Shown here one piece after another: positions 1 to 5,606 of a stretch of DNA of 6,041 nucleotides; position 1 is the first letter of the stretch; each line of letters opens with the position of its first letter. The notes beneath the pieces were generated by a model that worked only from the letters and a program-made list of their open reading frames with translations, was not told the origin of the DNA and did not search any database. The DNA is from Burkholderiaceae bacterium (lineage in GTDB: Bacteria > Pseudomonadota > Gammaproteobacteria > Burkholderiales > Burkholderiaceae_C), in contig JAISNB010000156.1 of the NCBI GenBank assembly GCA_031276435.1, positions 1 to 6,041 on the forward strand. Direction: 5' to 3'. Made by a program: the position numbers and the translations under genes.

Positions 1-240
1 AGCAAAACCGCCGACTCGCAAGCCGTTGCCAACGACGGCATCGCCGCAGGCGCTGCCAAGGACTACCTCAAAGACAATGATGCCCGCATCATCGCCCACA
101 CCAAAATGCTTGGCGGCGGTGAAAGCGACTCGGTCACTTTCGACGTTGCCAAACTCAGTGCTGGCGAAAGCTACACCTACTTTTGTACCTTCCCGGGCCA
201 CGTCGCCTTGATGAAGGGCACGCTGACACTGGGCAAGTAA
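1..240 (+). CDS. azu: Azurin, C-terminal part (5' end outside the window)
   Basis: This is the last 79 codons of azurin, a periplasmic type-1 (blue) copper protein that shuttles single electrons between respiratory or denitrification partners. The frame is open from base 1 and ends in TAA at 238-240. The copper-site loop is plain near the C-terminus: C-T-F-P-G-H-V-A-L-M supplies the Cys, His and axial Met ligands, followed by the typical K-G-T-L-T-L ending. Upstream, DYLK, RIIAHTK and DSVTFDV match the azurin family. Compared with the usual mature length of about 128 residues, the window begins near mature residue 51, so the signal peptide, the disulfide cysteines and the first His ligand lie outside. 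A probable terminator follows, so it is likely transcribed separately from the next gene. Identification rests on recognised family motifs and is strong. Confidence 0.96.
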   Translation, partial: SKTADSQAVANDGIAAGAAKDYLKDNDARIIAHTKMLGGGESDSVTFDVAKLSAGESYTYFCTFPGHVALMKGTLTLGK

Positions 241-261
241 GAAGCCGCCCTGCTTTTTTCC

Positions 262-336
262 AAAACCTGGCAACAGGCGCGTCAACCGGTTCTCCACTTG
301 CGCAGAACCGGCGGCGTGCGGGCCGGGTTTTCTTTT
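262..336 (+). terminator. Probable rho-independent terminator of azurin
   Basis: Bases 262-271 (AAAACCTGGC) pair with 322-331 (GCCGGGTTTT), with one G-T wobble, and enclose an inner perfect 8-bp hairpin, 286-293 (CCGGTTCT) with 304-311 (AGAACCGG). The right arm runs into TTTTCTTTT (328-336). An A-tract left arm, GC-rich core and T-tract 22 bases after the azurin stop fit a terminator. The large internal loop is less typical, which lowers confidence. Confidence 0.55.
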
Positions 337-381
337 GGCTGTTCAATTTCTTGTAATCGCCCGACGGCAGGCGATTGCCCG

Positions 382-408
382 CCGCGCAGCCAGTCTGCCT
401 CTGCGCGG
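382..408. repeat. Isolated inverted repeat (8-bp hairpin)
   Basis: CCGCGCAG (382-389) and CTGCGCGG (401-408) are perfect reverse complements around an 11-base loop. No T-tract follows on either strand, so it is not a standard terminator. It may be a transcript structure or chance in GC-rich DNA. Confidence 0.35.
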
Positions 409-584
409 GTCGACTCCCCTCCTCCCCACGCATCTTCCCAGATCCTCGATCAAAACCGCGTGCCTCGAGTGGCCCGCACCTTGCCCATACTGACAAAACG
501 CTTGCGCGGCTTTCAAAAAAACATCGGAAAGACACGCTCAACCCGTCAAAATCAGGGAAAACCCGAATCCATAAAATTGACTGG

Positions 585-595
585 TGAATGATTCA
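585..595. repeat. Short palindrome upstream of the promoter
   Basis: TGAAT-G-ATTCA is a perfect 5+1+5 palindrome about 67 bases upstream of the -35 box of the next gene. Its position would suit an activator site, but it is short, in a local AT-richer stretch, and matches no operator I can name with confidence. Confidence 0.25.
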
Positions 596-643
596 TGCAC
601 TGGCTAAAAATCATCTCCGCCCAAACCCGGACAATCCACAACG

Positions 644-689
644 TAAATTTTAGTATTCATTTTGACGCATGCTTTTTTTGACCTATCAT
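644..689 (+). promoter_or_regulatory. Sigma70-type promoter of the large surface-protein gene
   Basis: TTGACG (662-667) and TATCAT (684-689) each match the -35 and -10 consensus at five of six bases, with a 16-base spacer. An AT-rich block at 644-661 immediately upstream could act as an UP element. The predicted start point is near 696, giving a leader of roughly 22 bases before the ATG at 719. Placement directly ahead of a good ribosome binding site supports it. No operator overlapping the promoter is evident. Confidence 0.7.
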
Positions 690-704
690 GATGCCAGATT
701 CTCC

Positions 705-710
705 GGGGAG
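705..710 (+). promoter_or_regulatory. Ribosome binding site for the ATG at 719
   Basis: GGGGAG lies 8 bases before the ATG at 719. It selects this start over other-frame ATGs at 669 and 688, which lie at or before the predicted transcription start. Confidence 0.7.
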
Positions 711-718
711 TTCAAAGC

Positions 719-3700
719 ATGTGTGCAGAAAACCATGGCCGCGCGCCGCGCCGCCGCCTTCATCGCGCCGCTCTTTCAGTTCCGGGCGCGCTGCTCTGGC
801 GCGTTCTTCTTGGCGTTTTCATTTTTGCGTGCCAGTCGGCGGCATGGTCATCGGTGGATACGGGCAAGGCATGGCTGAGCGCACAAGTAGAGGCCTCCGG
901 GGCCGTCACCGGGCAGGCCGCTTCCGTGGCCCTGCCTGTTCAAACACAGTCGGAAACGGCCAGAACACTTGCCACGCTTGGCACTGCGCCTGCGGCGGCA
1001 TTGCTGGAGCAGATTCAGCAATCCCCCATCGCCAGCACAGAGCATCTGGCCCGCTACAAGCTGGCAGCCGACCAGCAAGGCACTGACGCCACTTCGTACC
1101 TGTCGCAAATCAGCGCCCTGCAAAACGCGGACGGTGGCTTTGGCAGCGCCGCGGGCCACGCCTCCAACGCGGTGGATACCGCCTGGGCCTTGCTGGCCTT
1201 GCAGCCCGACCGCGCCGCAAGCCCTGTCGCGCAAAGCGCAGTCGGCTGGCTTTTGGACAACCAGCGCGCTAACGGGAGCTGGCTGCTGGCAACCGATGAA
1301 GATGGCATTGTGCCCACAGCCCTGGTGGTGCAGGTGCTACAGCACTACCGTGGCTATGCCGGAGTCAGCGCCGCGCAAACCCTGGCCCGCGCCTGGCTCG
1401 ATTCGCAACAGCGCCCCGACCACGCCTGGGGCCGCGCGGACATCACCGCGCAAGCCCTGCTGGCCCTGCTCCCGGCGCAAACCACGGCCAGCGCCTATGC
1501 CGCAACCGTGGCGCAACTGGAAGGCGCCCAGCTTGCCGATGGAAGCTGGCTGCAAGACCCGTACATCACCGCCGTGGTCTTGCGCGCGCTTTGGCTGGCC
1601 GCCCAACCCGTCACCAATCCAGACCTGCCAAGCGTGCGGGGTGTTGTTGTGGACAACGCCACCGGGCAACCCGTTGCCGGGGCGCAAGTCGCGCTTGCCA
1701 GCAACAGCGCAGCCTCTGCCACAACCGGCGCGGATGGCGCGTTTCTTTTGGCGGATTTGTCCACTGGCACGGATGTGCTCACCATCTCCGCCAGCGGCTA
1801 CCACACCCTCACCGCCAGCCTGCAATTGCAAACGGCCCAGTCCATCGACCTGGGCAACGTGCGCCTGAGCGCCGCCCCTGCTGACAGCAGCACTGTGACG
1901 ATCTTCGGATATGCCAAACACACCCCAGATAGATACAACATCTATGACGCAACTACCGCAACCATTTCCGCCGGGGGCCGAAGCACCCGAGCAAACGTGT
2001 ATGGCTGGTACATGTTGACGGGCGTACCACCAGGCGACATCAGCATTCAGGCCAGTTACTCCACTTACATATCCTACCCTGTACTGCATGCCAGCATTAC
2101 GGCGGTGGCAGGGCAACAAGTGCGCTTCGATCCCCTGTTCACACAGCCACTCAGCAACGCCGCCACCTTGCTGGCCGTTGTCACCAGTCAGGAAACCGGC
2201 CAGCCCGTCACCGGCGCATTCGTCAGCCTCAACGGCGTCAATCAAAGCGCCAACGCCAGCGGCCAGGCCAGCTTCAGCACCGGATTGCGCATTGGAGAAA
2301 ACACCATCCAGATAGCGGCCAGCGGCTTTGAGGGGCAGATCATCCAGATCACCGTCCCCAGCGGGCGTACCGTTACGCTGCCCGTCGCGCTCAAACCCGC
2401 CGCCGTCAGCAACCAGACCATTTTGCAAGGCGTGGTGACCGATGCCGCAACCCACCTGCCGCTGGCGGGCGCCAGCGTCACGGTCGATGGCGTGGCGGGC
2501 ATGGCAACGCAGACCGACGCGCAAGGGCGCTACCAGTTCAGCAGCCCGCCCGCCTTCAGTGGCAACCGGAAAATCATTTTTGAAAAACCCGGGTACTACA
2601 GCCACGAGCAAAGCATCCAGATCACGCTGGACAGAACGCACAATTTCAACGCCGCCTTGCAAACGCTCATCCAGTCTGGCGCCGCGGCCAGCCTGAGCGT
2701 TTTTGTGGACGATCAGGGCAGCGGCGCGCCCCTGGCTGGCGCCACCATCACCTTGAGCGGCGCCAACACGCAAAGCGCCACCACAGACGCAACCGGCTAC
2801 GCGCGCATCAACGGGCTGACTGTGGGTGACACGCAAATTCTGGTCTCCGCCCCGGGCTTCCAAAGCGTGATCGCGCAGATCGACGTGGTCTCGGGCCGCC
2901 AGTACCAGTTGCCCGTTCAACTGGAGCCTCAAAGCGCCGGGGGAGGCGCCGCCAGCATCAAACTCTCTGGCACGGTGCTTGATGCCACATCCCGGCAGCC
3001 GCTGGCGGGCGCGCAAATCGCCCTCACCGGCCCTGACGCCCTCAGCGCGCTGACCGACGCCAATGGCTATTACGAATTTGACGCCATCGCCCCGGGCGAC
3101 TGGCAAATCAGCGCCACGCTGGCAGGCTACCAAAGCTTCTCCCAGCCCATTGCCATCACCGGCGCCACGCAAGCCAATATTCCGCTGAACGCGGACCATG
3201 GCACGGGCGATCCGTCATTGCTCAGTTGGGGCGTTACGGGCACCATCATCGACGCGGACACGCTCAGCCTGATCTCCGGGGCGCACATCGTGCTTGAAGA
3301 AGTTATTCTGGGTCGTCCCATTGCCTCTGAATCGACCACCACCTCACAGCCCAACGGATCGTTTTCGTTCACGGGCCTGACGCATGACCACGCCAGACTC
3401 ATCATCAGCCTGCCGGGCTACGACTCTCTGGTGGTTCCTTTGGTCAGGGGCAGTCAGTCCATCGCCCAACTGGGCAACCTGCCGCTCAAACGCAGCTACG
3501 TTACCGCGCTGCCGGACTTGCAGCTTGGGCCAATTGATCGCTCTGGCTTGAGTGTCGACCCCTACACCTTCCAGGCCAGCGGCCAAGTTGCGGTGGAAGT
3601 CATCAACAACAGCAACTACGACGCGGGCGCATTTGACCTGCTGCTGTTTGAAGACCTCGACCTGGACGGCCAATGGCAGCCCGCCCAGGACAGGCCGCTT

Positions 3701-3736
3701 GACCGCGTGCGCATCGCCAGCGGCCTTGCGCAATAG
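719..3736 (+). CDS. Exported modular protein: alpha-alpha toroid domain plus seven carboxypeptidase-regulatory-like repeats (N-terminal part of split gene)
   Basis: This encodes 1005 residues starting at an ATG with a good Shine-Dalgarno site. Residues 1-45 look like a signal peptide: basic RRR at 11-13, a hydrophobic stretch at about 23-37, and likely signal peptidase I cleavage near SAA (40-42). The FAC at 36-38 is not a proper lipobox. Residues about 45-296 form helical repeats with the motifs N-A-D-G-G-F-G (136-142), A-N-G-S-W (184-188), a weaker D-H-A-W-G (234-238) and A-D-G-S-W (273-277), spaced roughly 45 residues. This is the QW-like pattern of terpenoid cyclase/prenyltransferase toroids. 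I see no convincing DxDD-type catalytic motif, so a binding or structural role is more likely than cyclisation. Residues 304-924 hold seven beta-sandwich modules of the carboxypeptidase-regulatory type (PLAGA, D-x-x-G-Y and A-x-G-Y/F signatures). From 931 a CARDB domain begins and is cut by TAG. Its role is unknown; surface adhesion or carbohydrate/protein binding is a guess from the modules. Confidence 0.85.
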   Translation: MCAENHGRAPRRRLHRAALSVPGALLWRVLLGVFIFACQSAAWSSVDTGKAWLSAQVEASGAVTGQAASVALPVQTQSETARTLATLGTAPAAALLEQIQQSPIASTEHLARYKLAADQQGTDATSYLSQISALQNADGGFGSAAGHASNAVDTAWALLALQPDRAASPVAQSAVGWLLDNQRANGSWLLATDEDGIVPTALVVQVLQHYRGYAGVSAAQTLARAWLDSQQRPDHAWGRADITAQALLALLPAQTTASAYAATVAQLEGAQLADGSWLQDPYITAVVLRALWLAAQPVTNPDLPSVRGVVVDNATGQPVAGAQVALASNSAASATTGADGAFLLADLSTGTDVLTISASGYHTLTASLQLQTAQSIDLGNVRLSAAPADSSTVTIFGYAKHTPDRYNIYDATTATISAGGRSTRANVYGWYMLTGVPPGDISIQASYSTYISYPVLHASITAVAGQQVRFDPLFTQPLSNAATLLAVVTSQETGQPVTGAFVSLNGVNQSANASGQASFSTGLRIGENTIQIAASGFEGQIIQITVPSGRTVTLPVALKPAAVSNQTILQGVVTDAATHLPLAGASVTVDGVAGMATQTDAQGRYQFSSPPAFSGNRKIIFEKPGYYSHEQSIQITLDRTHNFNAALQTLIQSGAAASLSVFVDDQGSGAPLAGATITLSGANTQSATTDATGYARINGLTVGDTQILVSAPGFQSVIAQIDVVSGRQYQLPVQLEPQSAGGGAASIKLSGTVLDATSRQPLAGAQIALTGPDALSALTDANGYYEFDAIAPGDWQISATLAGYQSFSQPIAITGATQANIPLNADHGTGDPSLLSWGVTGTIIDADTLSLISGAHIVLEEVILGRPIASESTTTSQPNGSFSFTGLTHDHARLIISLPGYDSLVVPLVRGSQSIAQLGNLPLKRSYVTALPDLQLGPIDRSGLSVDPYTFQASGQVAVEVINNSNYDAGAFDLLLFEDLDLDGQWQPAQDRPLDRVRIASGLAQ
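1628..3490 (+). repeat. Seven tandem carboxypeptidase-regulatory-like modules (protein-level repeat)
   Basis: In protein numbering the modules lie at about 304-384, 391-475, 482-558, 567-647, 657-736, 746-823 and 837-924. Each runs through a G-x-V-x-D-x-x-T/S start, P-[LV]-x-G-A, a D-A-x-G-x-Y/F turn and a final A-x-G-Y/F strand. In modules 4-7 the PLAGA or LISGA core begins at residues 581, 671, 761 and 851, exactly 90 residues (270 bases) apart. Modules 4 and 6 share an identical 15-base stretch at 2458-2472 and 2998-3012. Module 2 is the odd one, lacking PxxGA and using AT-richer codons. DNA identity between modules is otherwise low, so the duplications are old. Confidence 0.75.
3734..3736 (+). 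other. In-frame TAG splitting a CARDB domain
   Basis: The context is CAA-TAG-GGA, reading S-G-L-A-Q-stop-G-K-R-S-V-Q-F-T-V. The domain resumes at the very next codon with no frame change. No stem-loop or selenocysteine/pyrrolysine element is obvious just downstream, although I could not fold the sequence. Confidence 0.9.
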
Positions 3737-3760
3737 GGAAAACGCAGCGTTCAATTTACT

Positions 3761-5590
3761 GTGGACGCGGCGCAACTGGCGTTTCGCGACGCGCCGCTGT
3801 ACGTCATGGCCGATGTCGCGCTGGAAGTCATCGAAAACATCGAGGGCAACAACACCCGCATGGCTGCGGCCTCATGCGCGGCAAGCGGCGGCGGTCTGCA
3901 AGATCTGGCCATCTGCGTGGATGCGTCATATAGTATTCACTATACGGTGTATCAAGTCGAGATGGAGGGCATCATCGCCGCCCTGCAAAACCCCAACATC
4001 ATCCCGCACGACGGCTCCATCCGCTTCACACTGGACGTCGCATACAACCAAGTCCCTTTGCATCGGGCCGTCGTGATCACGCCCGCGACTCTGCCCAAAC
4101 TGCTCAATGATTTACGGACAACGGGGCCTAACAATTGGCGAAATTCTGGGGCATATTGCATGAGGTACTTGTCGGAATACCTGCTGACCCTTTCCCCCAG
4201 CACGCGCAAAACACTGATCACAATGGGTGATGGCGGATGGGAGGGGCATTACACCACTGTTGCCATGCTCCCCGGCACCATTGCCAACGGCATTGACAGA
4301 ATCGACGCTATTGGCATTGGCAGCTACGACTGGAATCAGTTGGAAGCCAACGTATGGCCCAAACCCGCCAACAGCCCCAACGGCGGGCGCGTCACCATCG
4401 CCAACTCCACAGGAGAAATAGCCGCGGCCCTCACGCAGTCCATCTCCTCGCTGGCGCAATCGCCTGACCTGACCCTGGGCAACTTCCGCCTGCACGACCA
4501 GGGCGCGGGCCAGCCCGTCAGACTGACCCTGCGCGTTGGCAACGCGGGCGCCAGCGCCCCGGCCTCCACGGTCGAAATACGGCAAGGCGCCAGCCTGCTT
4601 GGCAGCCTTGCCGTGCCTGCCCTGCGCAGCGGGCAATGGGTGGACTTGCAACTGGAGACATTGCAAATCACCGGCACCGATCCGCTGCGCGCCACGGTCG
4701 ATCCCCAAAACCTCGCCTCCGAATGCAACCGCGCCAACAACAGCCAGGAAATCCCGCTGGCAGCCAGCATCAACCCGCTGGCCCACATCAGCGTCGCCAC
4801 AGACCAGCCCAGCTACCCGGCCAACACCGCCGTACAACTGCAATCGGCCATCACCAACCAGGGCAGCCTTGCGGCCAGCCTTCAGGTGGTGTTGCGCGTC
4901 ACCGATGCCTCTGGCGACGAAGTGGTGCGCTTTCCCCCGCACAACACGGGCAGCATTGCCGCGGGCGCAACCCTTGACCACACGCAACCGTGGAACAGCG
5001 CCCAGTACCCCGCTGGCTCCTACACGCTCACGGGCACACTGATCGATGACGCGGGCCAAACCGTAGGCATCGCCAGCACCTTGTTCGCCATCACCGCGGC
5101 GGGCGGCGCGGGTGCCCCGCGTGCGGCCCTCAGCCTGGCCACCGACCGGGCCGAATACGCGCAAAGCGACATCGTGCGCATCGACAACCTGGTGCGCAAC
5201 CTCACGGCCAACGCCCGCTTTGACGACGCGCGGGTAGAAATCACCGTGCGCGATCCGGGCAACGCCATCGTCTTCACCCACACGCACCAGCTTGGGCAAC
5301 TGCAAGCCAGCGCCATCCGGCAGCTTGACGCGCTGCAATCGCTCAAAAACGCGCCGCCGGGCGACTACACCGTGCAAGCCGTACTCATCGGCAGCGGCAA
5401 CAGCCTGCGCGCCACGGGCTACGCGGCCAACGTACAACTGGCAAGCGCCAGCGCCACCTACCGCGTCAACCGCGGCAGCGGCCCCGTACCCGTACCCGCC
5501 AGCGCGCCATGGGCGCTCGCGCTCATCGCGCTGGCACTGACCATCACCGCAACAACCCGCCCCACCCGCCCGCGCAAATTGGGCCACTGA
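3761..5590 (+). CDS. VWA/CARDB protein with C-terminal membrane anchor (C-terminal part of split gene)
   Basis: The open frame really begins right after the TAG at 3737; 3761 is merely its first GTG. Neither this GTG nor the ATG at 3806 has a Shine-Dalgarno site at a useful distance, and there is no signal peptide, so independent production looks unlikely. Counting from the GTG, residues 1-32 complete the CARDB domain begun upstream (ending E-G-N-N-T). Residues about 45-231 form a von Willebrand A-like domain with D-A-S-Y-S (54-58) as the DxSxS metal-site motif and M-G-D-G-G (155-159) as the later acidic loop. Residues 235-330 form another CARDB (ending E-C-N-R-A-N-N-S). Residues about 341-444 and 455-568 are two beta-rich Ig-like modules. 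Residues 575-609 form a tail: V-P-V-P, a hydrophobic span (W-A-L-A-L onwards, about 584-599), then basic R-P-T-R-P-R-K. This suggests a surface-anchored, metal-dependent binding protein; the ligand is unknown. Confidence 0.75.
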   Translation: MDAAQLAFRDAPLYVMADVALEVIENIEGNNTRMAAASCAASGGGLQDLAICVDASYSIHYTVYQVEMEGIIAALQNPNIIPHDGSIRFTLDVAYNQVPLHRAVVITPATLPKLLNDLRTTGPNNWRNSGAYCMRYLSEYLLTLSPSTRKTLITMGDGGWEGHYTTVAMLPGTIANGIDRIDAIGIGSYDWNQLEANVWPKPANSPNGGRVTIANSTGEIAAALTQSISSLAQSPDLTLGNFRLHDQGAGQPVRLTLRVGNAGASAPASTVEIRQGASLLGSLAVPALRSGQWVDLQLETLQITGTDPLRATVDPQNLASECNRANNSQEIPLAASINPLAHISVATDQPSYPANTAVQLQSAITNQGSLAASLQVVLRVTDASGDEVVRFPPHNTGSIAAGATLDHTQPWNSAQYPAGSYTLTGTLIDDAGQTVGIASTLFAITAAGGAGAPRAALSLATDRAEYAQSDIVRIDNLVRNLTANARFDDARVEITVRDPGNAIVFTHTHQLGQLQASAIRQLDALQSLKNAPPGDYTVQAVLIGSGNSLRATGYAANVQLASASATYRVNRGSGPVPVPASAPWALALIALALTITATTRPTRPRKLGH

Positions 5591-5596
5591 AGGAGG
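5591..5596 (+). promoter_or_regulatory. Ribosome binding site for the ATG at 5607
   Basis: A perfect AGGAGG directly follows the TGA of the preceding gene and lies 10 bases before the ATG at 5607. It fixes this start and indicates efficient translation within an operon. Confidence 0.85.
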
Positions 5597-5606
5597 AATA
5601 CGCGCC

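Larger units (their letters stand above)
241..718 (+). other. Intergenic region between azurin and the large surface-protein gene
   Basis: This 478-base stretch holds a probable terminator at its left end (262-336), an isolated hairpin (382-408), a small palindrome (585-595) and a promoter plus ribosome binding site at its right end (644-710). Short reading frames on both strands here are proline-, arginine- and serine-rich, show no recognisable domain and overlap the terminator and hairpin, so I do not call any as a gene. Between about 410 and 580 I see nothing I can assign. Confidence 0.7.
719..5590 (+). pseudogene. Single long gene interrupted by one in-frame TAG (nonsense-split or readthrough)
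   Basis: The frame starting at 719 stops at TAG 3734-3736 and then stays open, in the same frame, to TGA at 5588-5590. The TAG sits inside a CARDB domain: the strands VEVINNSNYDAG and LLLFEDLDLDG lie before it, and SVQFTV and the closing E-x-N-x-E-G-N-N-T lie after it, so the two pieces form one domain. Full length would be about 1,623 codons: signal peptide, toroid, seven carboxypeptidase-regulatory-like modules, CARDB, VWA, CARDB and Ig-like modules, membrane anchor. One substitution would restore it, for example TAG from CAG. Whether it is a dead gene, a sequence error or a readthrough gene cannot be decided here; the two pieces are also listed separately. Confidence 0.65.

Noticed and set aside
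298..591. Small plus-strand frames at 298-591 and 375-587, and a minus-strand frame at 155-541
   Set aside because: They overlap the terminator, hairpin or azurin coding, have low-complexity basic composition and show no domain.
241..718. CRISPR array, tRNA or insertion sequence in the intergenic region
   Set aside because: No regularly spaced direct repeats, no tRNA-like cloverleaf and no terminal inverted repeats or transposase were seen.
756..850. Lipoprotein signal at the FAC cysteine of the large protein
   Set aside because: The residues before the cysteine (I-F-A-C) do not fit the lipobox, and an ordinary cleavage site follows shortly after.
669..1086. Plus-strand frames beginning at 669 and 688
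   Set aside because: Their ATGs lie at or before the predicted transcription start, they are out of frame with the good ribosome binding site, and they overlap the signal-peptide-bearing gene.
1337..3199. 620-codon open frame on the minus strand opposite the regulatory-like modules
   Set aside because: It is a shadow in GC-rich coding DNA: Gly/Arg/Ala-rich, with no recognisable domain, while the plus strand carries clear repeated domains.
3761..3763. GTG at 3761 as a genuine independent start
   Set aside because: There is no Shine-Dalgarno site at a useful distance and no signal peptide, and starting here would leave half a CARDB domain; the frame is open back to 3737.
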